DNA of 64,000 nt, taken from assembly GCA_023229645.1 (NCBI GenBank), contig JALNYU010000009.1, positions 62,001 to 126,000 on the forward strand, given 5' to 3'. Of this stretch, positions 17,924 to 27,067 are shown in pieces. The first letter of the stretch is position 1; each line of letters begins with the position of its first letter. The notes beneath the pieces are model-generated. The model made no database searches, was not told the DNA's origin, and saw nothing but the letters and a program-made list of their open reading frames with translations. The translations under genes were made by a program, and so were the position numbers. This DNA is from Nevskia sp. GTDB lineage: Bacteria > Pseudomonadota > Gammaproteobacteria > Nevskiales > Nevskiaceae.

Positions 17924-19257
17924 CGTTCGAATCTCTGCACCCAGCGCTGAGCAGGGTCAAGCGCGATGGCGGTCATCGGAGCAAATCCGCTTGCCTGCAA
18001 CTCGCCGAATACTGTCAGCGGTCGACCGCCGCTTAACGCTAGCAATTGCCATGCGTTTGCAAAGGTTTTCGGCCACGCGAGAAAGCGACCCTGGTGATCG
18101 ACAAAACCGCCGAGATCGGCGCGCGGTGTGGCCTTAAACAGTGCGGGGACGTGCCGGAGCCAGGGCTGGACGGCCCAGAGCGCCGTTGCTTGGTCGAGCA
18201 CCGATTGTAGCGCCGCCTCTTCTGGTGGGTTCGGGATGCGTAGCGGCGCGGCCGTTGGCGTGCGGGTTTTGATCAGCGCACGCAGCGAACGCCCAGGATA
18301 AAACACCAGCTCGCCATCGAACGTCGCACCGGCCGGCAGACTGGTATCGAGCGGCTGGGCACCGGCGGCGAATTCGAAGACTTGAGCGAGTTGCCCAGTC
18401 TGCTGGCACCAAAGCCAGTGTCGATAAGTTCGCAGCGCATCGCTGACCTCAAAAATCCGTACCAACACTTGCCAAGTGCCACGCACGCCGTCCCGGGCCA
18501 GTAGCACGTCGCGCGATACTGCGGCCCCAAGCAGAAAACGCAGTTCGGCGGCGTGCGCCTCATCCAGCACATCAACTCTTGCACTCGCGCGACACAGCAA
18601 ATGCAGGCGGCTGAGTTCACCGAGCAGTCGCGCGGCCCAGCCGTCGCCGCTGTGTGCGGCGTGATGACTATCTTCGACCATACGGGCGATGCCGCCGAGT
18701 TGCGTGTTGGTCAAGCGCGCCACTGCGTCCTGCCAAAACCCATCCGGCTGTGCCTGCACCCACGCCAAGCCTTGGTCGAGCAAATCCTCGAGCCACAGTT
18801 GCAACTGCGCCAGCCCTTCGCTCGCCAACTTATTGCGCCGCGCGGCGCGTTTGGCGGCCGCCAGTTCTCGCTCGGCGGCGCGCTCAGGGCTATCAGCTTC
18901 GGTAGGCGCTTGTTCCGGTGCCGCTTTCTTTTCCTGGGCTGCGGTGCGTTTGTGGTTCCATTCCACTACCCAGGCCGGTGGCTCAGCGGTTGCCAGCCCT
19001 GCTTCGGCAGCGACGAACAACAATCCCAAACTGTGCTTGCAAGGAAACTTACGGCTTGGGCAACTGCAGTGATACGCCGGCCCGCGCAGGTCAACGGCGG
19101 TCCGATACGGCGCTTTGCCGCTGCCCTGAATCTCGCCCCAAACCATGTCTTTCTGAATGCCGCTCGCGAGCCACTTTGTCAGCTTGCCCTGTTCTCGGCC
19201 AGCTTTCAGCGAAGCCGCATCGGGCGCGAGTTGGTTAATCGCATTAACAGACAGCAT
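17920..19257 (-). CDS. SWIM zinc-finger protein
   Basis: 445 residues. The N-terminal SWIM motif is complete: YHCSCPSRKFPCKHSLGLLF, a CxC...CxH zinc site preceded by a small beta-hairpin. A charged Ala/Glu-rich linker follows, then a helical domain (LEDLLDQGLAWVQAQPDGFW) that recurs in this family. SWIM fingers bind DNA or proteins. It is the first gene of the five-gene operon; the 541 bp upstream contain no recognisable gene, so the promoter should be there. Function of the system not established. Confidence 0.86.
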   Translation of the reverse strand: MLSVNAINQLAPDAASLKAGREQGKLTKWLASGIQKDMVWGEIQGSGKAPYRTAVDLRGPAYHCSCPSRKFPCKHSLGLLFVAAEAGLATAEPPAWVVEWNHKRTAAQEKKAAPEQAPTEADSPERAAERELAAAKRAARRNKLASEGLAQLQLWLEDLLDQGLAWVQAQPDGFWQDAVARLTNTQLGGIARMVEDSHHAAHSGDGWAARLLGELSRLHLLCRASARVDVLDEAHAAELRFLLGAAVSRDVLLARDGVRGTWQVLVRIFEVSDALRTYRHWLWCQQTGQLAQVFEFAAGAQPLDTSLPAGATFDGELVFYPGRSLRALIKTRTPTAAPLRIPNPPEEAALQSVLDQATALWAVQPWLRHVPALFKATPRADLGGFVDHQGRFLAWPKTFANAWQLLALSGGRPLTVFGELQASGFAPMTAIALDPAQRWVQRFER

Positions 19258-19798
19258 GTGCAGGATTTACCGGCTACGTTTCATGGGCTTAGCAGCATAC
19301 CTCAGGCCGAAAGCGGAGCGCTGATGCAAACGACAACGGCCGCCGAATCATGCCGATTCCACAGCCGAAATGGCGCAGTGCCGGCCTATCAATATGTTGT
19401 CTCAAGATTCAGTTATTGCAAACGATGCAGCGGCTACGGTGACGGCGAAACTATCAGTATGAGTGCTGCCATCTGGACACCGTCATTTCTATGGGTAACC
19501 GCGTGAACACGAGCGGCACAAGGCGTTTCGCCGACCGGCGACGCGGACGCTATCGGATGAGTCCTGTTCGCGAAAGCGCGCACCGAGATCAGACGGCACT
19601 TTCGCCATCGCCGCCGTCTTCCCGTACGATGAGAGTTGTCAGGCGGACGTGTCAGGAAAGTCGCTGCGGCCTTGATGGTTGGGGCCTTAGAACTGTTTTC
19701 GTGGTAGCGGAATTTTAAACAATGCCATCGTGCACTGCAGCACGTTGGCCGGGTTGGCGCGTCCGTTCATCCAATCCATTACAGAGGAATTTCAGACG
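19258..19798. other. Non-coding stretch between divergent genes
   Basis: I see no convincing gene. Short frames on either strand have atypical composition and no ribosome sites. The region should contain the promoters of the SWIM operon (minus) and of the GlcG-like gene (plus); no strong -35/-10 pair stands out. Confidence 0.6.
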
Positions 19799-20209
19799 AT
19801 GGAAATTACGCTCGTTTCACTTAAAGATGCCAAAACAATTATCGCTGCCGCTGAGAAGAAAGCCGCGGAAATCGGCCAGCCGATGAATGTTGCGGTGGTC
19901 GATGCCGGCGGCAATCTCATCGCCCACGTGCGTATGGATGGCGCCTGGATTGGTAGTGTCGATATTTCGATCAACAAGGCGTTTACGGCGCGTGCGTTTA
20001 ACCTCGCGACCAAGGACTTGGCGGATAACTCTCAGCCGGGCCAGCAGTTCTTCGGTATTCACGGCTCGAACCACGGCCGCATCATGATTTTCGCCGGCGG
20101 TATTCCGTTGAAGAAAGGCGGCCACGTGGTCGGTGCGGTGGGCGTCAGCGGTGGCTCTGGTGAGCAAGATCAGATGGTTGCCGAAGCCGGCGTCGCGGCA
20201 TTTTCATAA
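19799..20209 (+). CDS. GlcG/HbpS-like heme-binding family protein
   Basis: 136 residues from the ATG at 19799, preceded by AGAGGA. The fold signature is clear: ITLVSLKDAKTIIAAAEKKA, NVAVVDAGGNLIAHVRMDGA, SIDIS-like VDISINKAFTARAF, and the Gly-rich end GGIPLKKGGHVVGAVGVSGGSGEQDQ. The family includes HbpS (heme sensor), GlcG and PduO C-terminal domains that bind heme or corrinoid. It lacks a signal peptide, so it is cytoplasmic. Single gene. Ligand uncertain. Confidence 0.88.
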   Translation: MEITLVSLKDAKTIIAAAEKKAAEIGQPMNVAVVDAGGNLIAHVRMDGAWIGSVDISINKAFTARAFNLATKDLADNSQPGQQFFGIHGSNHGRIMIFAGGIPLKKGGHVVGAVGVSGGSGEQDQMVAEAGVAAFS

Positions 20210-20216
20210 GGGATTG

Positions 20217-20246
20217 GCGGGTCACGCGCCACGCGCGCTGACCCGC
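20217..20246 (+). terminator. Possible terminator hairpin after the GlcG-like gene
   Basis: An 8-bp inverted repeat, GCGGGTCA with TGACCCGC, lies just after the stop codon. There is no T run after it, so it may be Rho-assisted or only an RNA-stabilising hairpin. Confidence 0.3.
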
Positions 20247-20307
20247 ACAGGCCCGGCAAACGGGCGAGCATTCAAGCTTTTAGCCGCCTAGGAATTTGCG
20301 CGACGAA

Positions 20308-22977
20308 ATGAATCGCGAAACGACAACTGTGCCCGATGCTGACGACGGCGCGCACCCGCGCGATCGCTTTGTGCAGGTGCGCGGTGCGCGCGAACACAAT
20401 TTGAAGGAAGTAGATGTCGATATTCCACGCGATGCACTGGTGGTTTTTAGCGGCGTGTCGGGCTCTGGAAAATCATCGCTCGCGTTCGGTACCTTGTACG
20501 CGGAAGCACAGCGGCGCTATTTCGAATCGGTTGCACCTTACGCACGGCGCTTGATTCATCAAGTTGGCGTGCCGGACGTCGATAGCATCGAAGGCTTGCC
20601 GCCGGCCGTTGCCTTGCAGCAGCAACGCGGTACGCCGAGCACGCGGTCTTCAGTGGGCAGCGTGACGACGTTATCCAGCCTTTTACGCATGCTGTATTCG
20701 CGTGCCGGCCGTTATCCGCCGGATCAGCCGATGCTCTACGTGGAAGACTTCTCGCCGAACACGCCGCAGGGCGCGTGCCCGCATTGCCACGGGCTTGGCC
20801 GTGTCTATGAAGTGAATGAGCATTCGATGGTGCCGGACCCCTCGAAGACGATCCGAGAACGAGCGATTGCCTCGTGGCCGCCGGCTTGGTACGGCCAGAA
20901 TCTCCGCGACATTCTGGTCACGCTCGGCTACGACGTCGATACCCCCTGGCGCGACCTGCCACAGAAAGACCGCGACTGGATTCTGTTCACCGACGAACAG
21001 CCGACGGTGCCGGTATATGCCGGCTTGAGCCCGGCCGAGACGCAGGCGGCGCTGCGCCGCAAGCTGGAACCAAGCTACCAGGGCACCTTCATCGGCGCCC
21101 GGCGATACGTGCTGCAGACCTACACCACAACGCAAAGCGCGCTGATGAAGAAGCGAGTCGCGCGTTACATGATCGGCGCGCCGTGCCCGGTTTGCGATGG
21201 CAAGCGTCTGAAGCGCGAGGCGCTATCGGTCACGTTTGCGGGTTTCGATATCGGTGCGTTGTCACAGATGTCGTTGAATCAGATGGCGCAGGCGTTGGCC
21301 CCAGTTGCCGAAGGGCGCGCCGCAGTTTCGCCGGACGCGCCGAATGCCGAGCCGACGTTGAGCCGCGCAGCGGCGCGCGCTGATACCGCATCGCGCGTTG
21401 CTGCGGGCGGATCGGCGCATAGCGCGTCGCCAGACGTACGCCGCACGCCAAATTTATCCGAGGAAAAACAAATCGCGGCGCAGCGCATCGCGCAGAATCT
21501 GTTGGCCCGCATCGACACCTTGCGGGCGCTGGGTTTGGGCTATCTGGCATTGGATAGGAGCACGCCAACGCTGTCGTCGGGCGAACTGCAACGGCTGCGC
21601 TTAGCCACTCAGATTCGCTCCAATCTATTCGGCGTGGTTTATGTGCTGGACGAGCCGTCGGCCGGTTTGCATCCGGCGGATGCCGATGCCTTGATGGCTT
21701 CGTTGGAGCAACTCAAGCGCGCCGGCAATTCCATCTTCGTTGTTGAGCATGATCTCGACATCATGCGGCGTGCCGATTGGTTGGTTGACGTTGGCCCACT
21801 GGCGGGCGAGCAGGGTGGCGCCGTGCTTTACAGTGGCCCGCCAGAAGGGCTGCGCGAAGTGCCATCGTCGATCACCGCACGTTATCTATTCGGCCCGCCC
21901 GCAGCGGCAGCGCGTACGCCGCGGCGTCCCACGGCATGGCTGGAACTGCAAGGCATCACCCGCAATAATCTGCACGGCTTGGACGTTCGCTTTCCACTGC
22001 GCGCGCTGACTTCGGTGACTGGCATTTCCGGTTCCGGTAAATCGACACTCGTCAGCCAAGCGTTGGTCGAATTGGTTAGCGACCACTTGGGTCAGGAGAT
22101 TACCGCCGTCGATGACGGCGCAGACGAATTGAATCTCGACGCACCGGTGGCGTTGGGCGGCAGAATTATCAGCGGGCTCGATGCGATCAAGCGGCTGGTT
22201 GTTGTTGATCAAAAACCAATTGGCCGAACCCCGCGCTCCAACCTCGCCACCTACACCGGCTTATTCGATGGGGTGCGCAAATTATTTGCCGCAACCGAGG
22301 CCGCGCGCGCCAAGCGTTTTGACGCCGGGCGCTTTTCCTTCAACGTCGCCAAGGGCCGCTGTGAAACCTGCGAGGGCGAGGGCTTTGTCAGCGTTGAACT
22401 GCTATTCATGCCCAGCGTTTACGCGCCGTGCCCAACCTGCCACGGCTCGCGCTACAACCCGGAGACACTGGCCGTAACCTTGCGCGGCCGTAACATCGCC
22501 GAAGTGTTGCAGATGACGGTTAACGAAGCCTGCGACTACTTTGCTGACGATCCGACGGTTCTACGGCCGCTGCACCTATTGCAGGAGATCGGCCTCGACT
22601 ATTTGCGCCTGGGCCAGCCGGCGACGGAGCTATCGGGCGGCGAAGCGCAGCGCATTAAGCTCGCAACGGAGCTGCAACGGCAGCAACGCGGTGCTTCGCT
22701 CTATGTGCTCGACGAACCGACCACCGGCTTGCATCCGGCGGATGTCGATAAGCTGATGGTGCAGCTGCACGGCTTGGTTGATTCAGGCAATACCGTGGTC
22801 ATCGTCGAACACCGGCTGCGCGTGATCGCCGATAGCGATTGGATCATCGACATCGGCCCCGGCGCCGGCAACGAAGGCGGCCGCGTGGTCGCCGCTGGAA
22901 CACCGCATGAATTAGCGTCGACGCCAGACGGCCGTACAGCGCCTTATTTGCGGCGCTTGCTCATGCTGGACGATTAG
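20308..22977 (+). CDS. UvrA-like ABC ATPase (stand-alone UvrA paralogue)
   Basis: About 889 residues. There are two ABC ATPase halves: Walker A SGVSGSGKSSLAFG and TGISGSGKSTLVSQ, signature motifs LSSGELQRLRLA and LSGGEAQRIKLA, and Walker B VLDEPSAGLHP and VLDEPTTGLHP. UvrA-type zinc cysteines are present (CPHCHGLG, CPVCDGKR, CETCEGEG with CPTCHGSR). It is shorter than canonical UvrA (about 940) and carries an Ala/Ser-rich insertion of about 80 residues before the first signature motif. This fits UvrA2-like paralogues associated with drug or DNA-damage tolerance. ATG at 20308 is preferred; an in-frame TTG at 20296 sits too close to AGGA. No uvrB nearby. Confidence 0.88.
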   Translation: MNRETTTVPDADDGAHPRDRFVQVRGAREHNLKEVDVDIPRDALVVFSGVSGSGKSSLAFGTLYAEAQRRYFESVAPYARRLIHQVGVPDVDSIEGLPPAVALQQQRGTPSTRSSVGSVTTLSSLLRMLYSRAGRYPPDQPMLYVEDFSPNTPQGACPHCHGLGRVYEVNEHSMVPDPSKTIRERAIASWPPAWYGQNLRDILVTLGYDVDTPWRDLPQKDRDWILFTDEQPTVPVYAGLSPAETQAALRRKLEPSYQGTFIGARRYVLQTYTTTQSALMKKRVARYMIGAPCPVCDGKRLKREALSVTFAGFDIGALSQMSLNQMAQALAPVAEGRAAVSPDAPNAEPTLSRAAARADTASRVAAGGSAHSASPDVRRTPNLSEEKQIAAQRIAQNLLARIDTLRALGLGYLALDRSTPTLSSGELQRLRLATQIRSNLFGVVYVLDEPSAGLHPADADALMASLEQLKRAGNSIFVVEHDLDIMRRADWLVDVGPLAGEQGGAVLYSGPPEGLREVPSSITARYLFGPPAAAARTPRRPTAWLELQGITRNNLHGLDVRFPLRALTSVTGISGSGKSTLVSQALVELVSDHLGQEITAVDDGADELNLDAPVALGGRIISGLDAIKRLVVVDQKPIGRTPRSNLATYTGLFDGVRKLFAATEAARAKRFDAGRFSFNVAKGRCETCEGEGFVSVELLFMPSVYAPCPTCHGSRYNPETLAVTLRGRNIAEVLQMTVNEACDYFADDPTVLRPLHLLQEIGLDYLRLGQPATELSGGEAQRIKLATELQRQQRGASLYVLDEPTTGLHPADVDKLMVQLHGLVDSGNTVVIVEHRLRVIADSDWIIDIGPGAGNEGGRVVAAGTPHELASTPDGRTAPYLRRLLMLDD

Positions 22978-23098
22978 TCGACAAAAGCCACGCCCCGTAT
23001 CGGTAGCCAATCGCGACCGTTGAAGGGCCTCGCGGCCACAAGACAAAGCGGCCCGAAGTTTGGACTAATACGTGGCTTATAGATTTGCTCCACAGTTA

Positions 23099-25147
23099 TT
23101 AGTGTTTTTGAATCGCCGGCTCCGCGGTTTCGCCAGCATCGTTCGGGCCGAGGATGCCTTCGAGTTGGTAGCGTTCCACTTTTCGGTATAGCGTACTGCG
23201 CGAGATGCCGAGCGTGCGCGCCGCTTGGGTCAAGTTGCCCTGGCAGCCGATCAGCGCGCGGGTGATTGTGATTCGCTCCGAATCGTCCAAGGTTGCCGCG
23301 GTATGTTCGCGTTCAGTCGCCAGGGTGGGGCCTGCATTTGAAATCTCATATGGGAGTTCGTCAATTGCGACTTCCGGGTGATCGGCGGTGAGCAATAGGC
23401 TCTCGACGAAATTGCGCAATTCGCGGACGTTACCTGGCCAGGAATAGCATCGCAACAAGGCCAGCATGCCAGCGCTGAAAATGCGCTCGGGAACGCCGTG
23501 CCGTTGGGCTAACCCGGCGTTGAAATGCTGCACCAAGGCATCGAGATCGTCGCCGCGTTCGCGCAGCGGCGGCACACGAACCCGCGTCACGCTGACGCGA
23601 TGGTAGAGGTCACGCCGGAAACGGCCGGCAGCAACTTCATCGAGCAGATTGCGGTTGGTCATCGCCAACAGGCGAACTTCAACCCGGCGCGGCTGCGAGT
23701 CCCCAAGCCGATAAATCACGCCTTCTTCGAGCGCGCGTAACAACACCGGCTGTAGCTCTAGCGGCATTTCGCCGATCTCGTCGAGGCACAACGTGCCGCC
23801 GTGCGCGAGCTCGAAGCGGCCGGGTCGACCTTCATTTGTAGCGCCGGTGAATGCGCCGCGAACATGGCCGAACAGTTCGCCTGCGATCAATTCACGCGTT
23901 GCCGCACCGCAGTTAAACGTAATAAATGGCTTCTGTAGGGATTCTTCGCCATGAATAGCCCGGGCAAACAACTCTTTACCGACACCAGTTTCGCCTTCAA
24001 TCAATACCGGCACCCGTTTTCCGACTAATTGTCGGCTACGGTGAATAGCAGCCGCAATCGGCGCACTCATGCCGAGTATGCGGGCGAAGGAACTCCGCTG
24101 TGGATCGGCCTCCGAGCCGCCGTTGTCGGCAGTGCGGACGATGTTAGTCTGGCGTGCACGCTGCGGGACAATCAACATCGCGCCGATGGTTTGGCCGTCC
24201 GCAGTAACCGGGTGCAGCCATTCGCTACGCAGGCCCTCCGGTAAGCGCTGCGCCCATTCTTCGACCGATAAGCGATCATCCCACCCAGGAAGTTGCTCGC
24301 CGACGCTCATCGGCACTGGGAATCGCCCAGAGAGATGGACGAGCCGCCCGCGGCGATCGATTGCAATCAAACCGGCGGCGTCGGTGGCAGAGAGTTTATG
24401 CAGACAGGCTTCAAGCAGGCGCGCGCGCTCCAGCGTCCAATTCTGGGTTAGTACGGCTTCGATCTGACGCGCCGCAGCAACCGCGAGCGTTAAATTATTG
24501 TGTTGGAAACTATCGGGTGGACCCGAGATATCGATGACGCCAAGGATGGCGTTCGAGCCCGGCTCATTAATCGGCGCTGCAGCGCAGGTCCAGCCTTTTA
24601 TACCTTCACAAAAATGCTCAGCGGCGTGAATTTGCGCCGGCTTGCGCGTCGCCAAGGCGGTGCCGATGCCATTGGTACCAACGGTGCTTTCTCGCCAGTC
24701 GCCGCCCTGTGCCAAATTAATATCGCCGCCACGCCCCAATGTTTGCGGATGGCCGGCGACGTCGAGCACGACGCCGTCGGCGCTGGTCAACAGGAGAATT
24801 GAACGCGATCCGACTAACAGGTCTTTGATCGTGCTGATCAGGCCCGTAGACGCGCGTAACAGTTCTCGGTGTCGCCAACGCAAATGCTGCACATCGTCGC
24901 CGGTCGCAGCGAGCGGTGCGCTCGCGCCATGCGGGTCGACGCCGGAACTGGCGCTACGTTTCCAGGACGACACCACCAAGTCTCCGACCTGAGACGGCGT
25001 GATCGGCTCCCCGCAGACGAAACGTTCCCATTGCAACATAGTGCCTCCGTGCGCTCTGGTTGCACCGGACACATGCAAAGCATGGCGCGCATCGGCTTTC
25101 GCTTGCACGGGTCCGGGTGGGTGTTCGGTAAGGCGATTAGACGGCAT
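23099..25147 (-). CDS. Sigma-54-dependent activator of the monooxygenase locus (AcoR/MimR-like)
   Basis: 682 residues from the ATG at 25147, which follows a strong GGAGG. Order: N-terminal sensor region with a GAF-like domain (STVGTNGIGTALATRKPAQIHAAEHF is the AcoR-type segment), AAA+ domain with Walker A EGETGVGKELFARAIH, the sigma-54 contact loop GAFTGA, Walker B LCLDEIGEMP, the R-finger region, and a C-terminal Fis-type helix-turn-helix (NLTQAARTLGISRSTLYRKV). Such activators (AcoR, BmoR, MimR) sense small organics or alcohols and switch on sigma-54 promoters. Position at the end of the locus suggests it drives the monooxygenase operon (inference). Confidence 0.9.
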   Translation of the reverse strand: MPSNRLTEHPPGPVQAKADARHALHVSGATRAHGGTMLQWERFVCGEPITPSQVGDLVVSSWKRSASSGVDPHGASAPLAATGDDVQHLRWRHRELLRASTGLISTIKDLLVGSRSILLLTSADGVVLDVAGHPQTLGRGGDINLAQGGDWRESTVGTNGIGTALATRKPAQIHAAEHFCEGIKGWTCAAAPINEPGSNAILGVIDISGPPDSFQHNNLTLAVAAARQIEAVLTQNWTLERARLLEACLHKLSATDAAGLIAIDRRGRLVHLSGRFPVPMSVGEQLPGWDDRLSVEEWAQRLPEGLRSEWLHPVTADGQTIGAMLIVPQRARQTNIVRTADNGGSEADPQRSSFARILGMSAPIAAAIHRSRQLVGKRVPVLIEGETGVGKELFARAIHGEESLQKPFITFNCGAATRELIAGELFGHVRGAFTGATNEGRPGRFELAHGGTLCLDEIGEMPLELQPVLLRALEEGVIYRLGDSQPRRVEVRLLAMTNRNLLDEVAAGRFRRDLYHRVSVTRVRVPPLRERGDDLDALVQHFNAGLAQRHGVPERIFSAGMLALLRCYSWPGNVRELRNFVESLLLTADHPEVAIDELPYEISNAGPTLATEREHTAATLDDSERITITRALIGCQGNLTQAARTLGISRSTLYRKVERYQLEGILGPNDAGETAEPAIQKH

Positions 25148-25372
25148 TTGTTCCTCCAAAGCCTCTGTGCACCGTCAGCACGAATCGTTGCCGTGCTGTC
25201 TTTATTTAATTTTTTAACTATACGCCGCCTAGCGCACCCGGCAACTGAAGCGCGCCGTATCGGGATGCCGCGAGACGCGCGAGACGCGCATTCTCGTCAT
25301 CATTACTATGGGCGCCGCCGCCGAATTTTCGACGGATTGCGTCGGATAAAAAACGGGGTCAATTCGACGTTT

Positions 25373-26821
25373 TCAACCGACTGTTGGATCGCAGATTGCA
25401 GCGCCTGATGACGCTGAACAGCGAAACGTCAACGGCCGGAAGCTGATCCACAGCAACAGCGCGATCAGTGCTGCACCAGCACCGAGGACCCCGAAACTCT
25501 GCAGGCTGCTGTTGGTCTGCTCAGCTTGCAGCCACTGCGTCAGCGATTGGGTGATCAACCCGATATTTAGCGCGGTGATCGCAGCGGCGGCACTCCAAGC
25601 TAAAGCGCGAACCCAGATTGGATTGGTGAAGCGACTACCCATGATTCGTGAATCGCTGGTAAAGCGGATTAGCGGCACGATTGCAAATGGTAGTTGCAGG
25701 CTTAACACCACCTGGCTCAGCACCAATAGCTGCGTTGCCCCGGCTTCACCAGACCACGCCAGCACGATGACTGCAGGCACGATCGCAATGCCCCGTGTGA
25801 TCAGACGCCGCAATACCGGGCGCATTCTCAAGTTCAGAAAGCCTTCCATGACGATTTGCCCAGCCAGCGTGCCGGTGATCGTTGAGCTTTGACCGGCCGC
25901 CAGCAGCGCCAGTGCGAATACTGCAGACGCTGCCGCTGTGCCGAGTAGCGGGGTTAGCAGCTTATGTGCTTCGCTGAGCGCCGTTACGGCGAGCCCTTGA
26001 GTGAAAAACGTCGCCGCTGACAACACCAGTATCGCAGCGTTGACGAAGAATGCGATGTTCAACGCCAGCGCAGTATCAAAAAAATTGTAGCGCAGCGCTT
26101 CGCGCTTATCGGCGAGGGTAGGTCCAATCTGCCGGGTTTGCACCAGTGCCGAATGGAGATACAAATTATGCGGCATCACCGTTGCGCCGAGTATGCCAAT
26201 CGCAACATATAGGCTGGACGCACTCAGATGCGGTACGAGTCCACTGACGGCAGCCCCCAACTGGGGACGGGCCAGTATGAGTTCGAATGCGAGGCAGCCG
26301 CCGATGGTGAGTACGAGTACGGCGACGAAGGCTTCAAGACGCCGAATGCCGGCGGACTGCAGTGCCACAATTAGTAGAACATCAAACCCCGTGATCAGCG
26401 CGCCCCAGACCAGCGGCAGCCCGAACAGCAAATTTATTGCGATCGCGCTGCCCAGAACTTCGGCAAGATCGCAGGCAATGATCGCGATTTCGCACAATAG
26501 CCACAGTGCCCGCGCCACCGGCGCCGAATAGTAGTCGCGGCAAGCGCGGGCGAGGTCGCGTCGCGCCACCACGCCGAGTCTGGCGGCGAGCGTTTGTAGT
26601 AGTACCGCGATCAGATTAGACGCGAGCAGTACCCACAACAGCCGATAGCCGAAGCGAGCGCCGCCCTCAAGATCTGTCGCCCAGTTGCCGGGGTCCATGT
26701 AGCCGACACTAATCATCGCCGCCGGGCCGATAAATGCCCAAAGCCGCGCGCGTCCGGGCGGGTGGCTGCGGATATCGACGCGGGCGCCAGCAACGATCGG
26801 GGGGAGTTCTGTCGGTGCCAT
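25373..26821 (-). CDS. Nramp-family divalent metal transporter (MntH-like)
   Basis: 482 residues, about 11 transmembrane helices. The Nramp metal-site motifs are present: MDPGNWATDLEGG in helix 1 (DPGN) and VMPHNLYLHS in helix 6 (MPH). Role: proton-coupled import of Mn2+ or Fe2+ across the inner membrane. Its ATG overlaps or abuts the TGA of a small upstream frame (CCTGAGATG), so it is translationally coupled. It sits inside the diiron monooxygenase locus between the chaperonin and activator genes, which suggests iron or manganese supply to the oxygenase (inference). Confidence 0.9.
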   Translation of the reverse strand: MAPTELPPIVAGARVDIRSHPPGRARLWAFIGPAAMISVGYMDPGNWATDLEGGARFGYRLLWVLLASNLIAVLLQTLAARLGVVARRDLARACRDYYSAPVARALWLLCEIAIIACDLAEVLGSAIAINLLFGLPLVWGALITGFDVLLIVALQSAGIRRLEAFVAVLVLTIGGCLAFELILARPQLGAAVSGLVPHLSASSLYVAIGILGATVMPHNLYLHSALVQTRQIGPTLADKREALRYNFFDTALALNIAFFVNAAILVLSAATFFTQGLAVTALSEAHKLLTPLLGTAAASAVFALALLAAGQSSTITGTLAGQIVMEGFLNLRMRPVLRRLITRGIAIVPAVIVLAWSGEAGATQLLVLSQVVLSLQLPFAIVPLIRFTSDSRIMGSRFTNPIWVRALAWSAAAAITALNIGLITQSLTQWLQAEQTNSSLQSFGVLGAGAALIALLLWISFRPLTFRCSASSGAAICDPTVG

Positions 26822-26822
26822 C

Positions 26823-26993
26823 TCAGGCGATTCCTGTCGCTGCCGCCACGCGCGCGATCAGTGCCAAGAAGCCACCGCAGCAAATCGTCCAGCCGAGGGT
26901 TTGGCGTGCCCAGTGCCAGACCGCACACACGAATACGTCTAATCGGAGCAGCAACCGCGGCTCGGCATTCCTACTATCAATTGGATGTTTCAT
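26823..26993 (-). CDS. Small putative membrane protein coupled to the Nramp gene
   Basis: A 56-codon frame beginning MKHPIDSRN with GGGAG upstream of its ATG, and a stop codon one base before the Nramp ATG. It has one or two hydrophobic segments (DVFVCAVWHWARQTL, GGFLALIARVAAA). The ribosome site and coupling support translation, but I do not recognise the family; it may be a leader peptide rather than a functional protein. Confidence 0.5.
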   Translation of the reverse strand: MKHPIDSRNAEPRLLLRLDVFVCAVWHWARQTLGWTICCGGFLALIARVAAATGIA

Positions 26994-27067
26994 CGTCGCG
27001 ACTCCCGATTGAGCGGCCGGCGCATAGCCGTGCTTCCGTATGCGTCTACGCACCGGCCGCGGTTTGC

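Noticed and set aside
18553..19506. 317-codon plus-strand frame over the SWIM gene
   Set aside because: It is antisense to a gene with a clear SWIM motif, with Arg/Gln/Pro-rich composition and no recognised domain.
19491..19718. 75-codon frame in the gap before the GlcG-like gene
   Set aside because: Very Arg/Ser-rich, no ribosome site, no family match.
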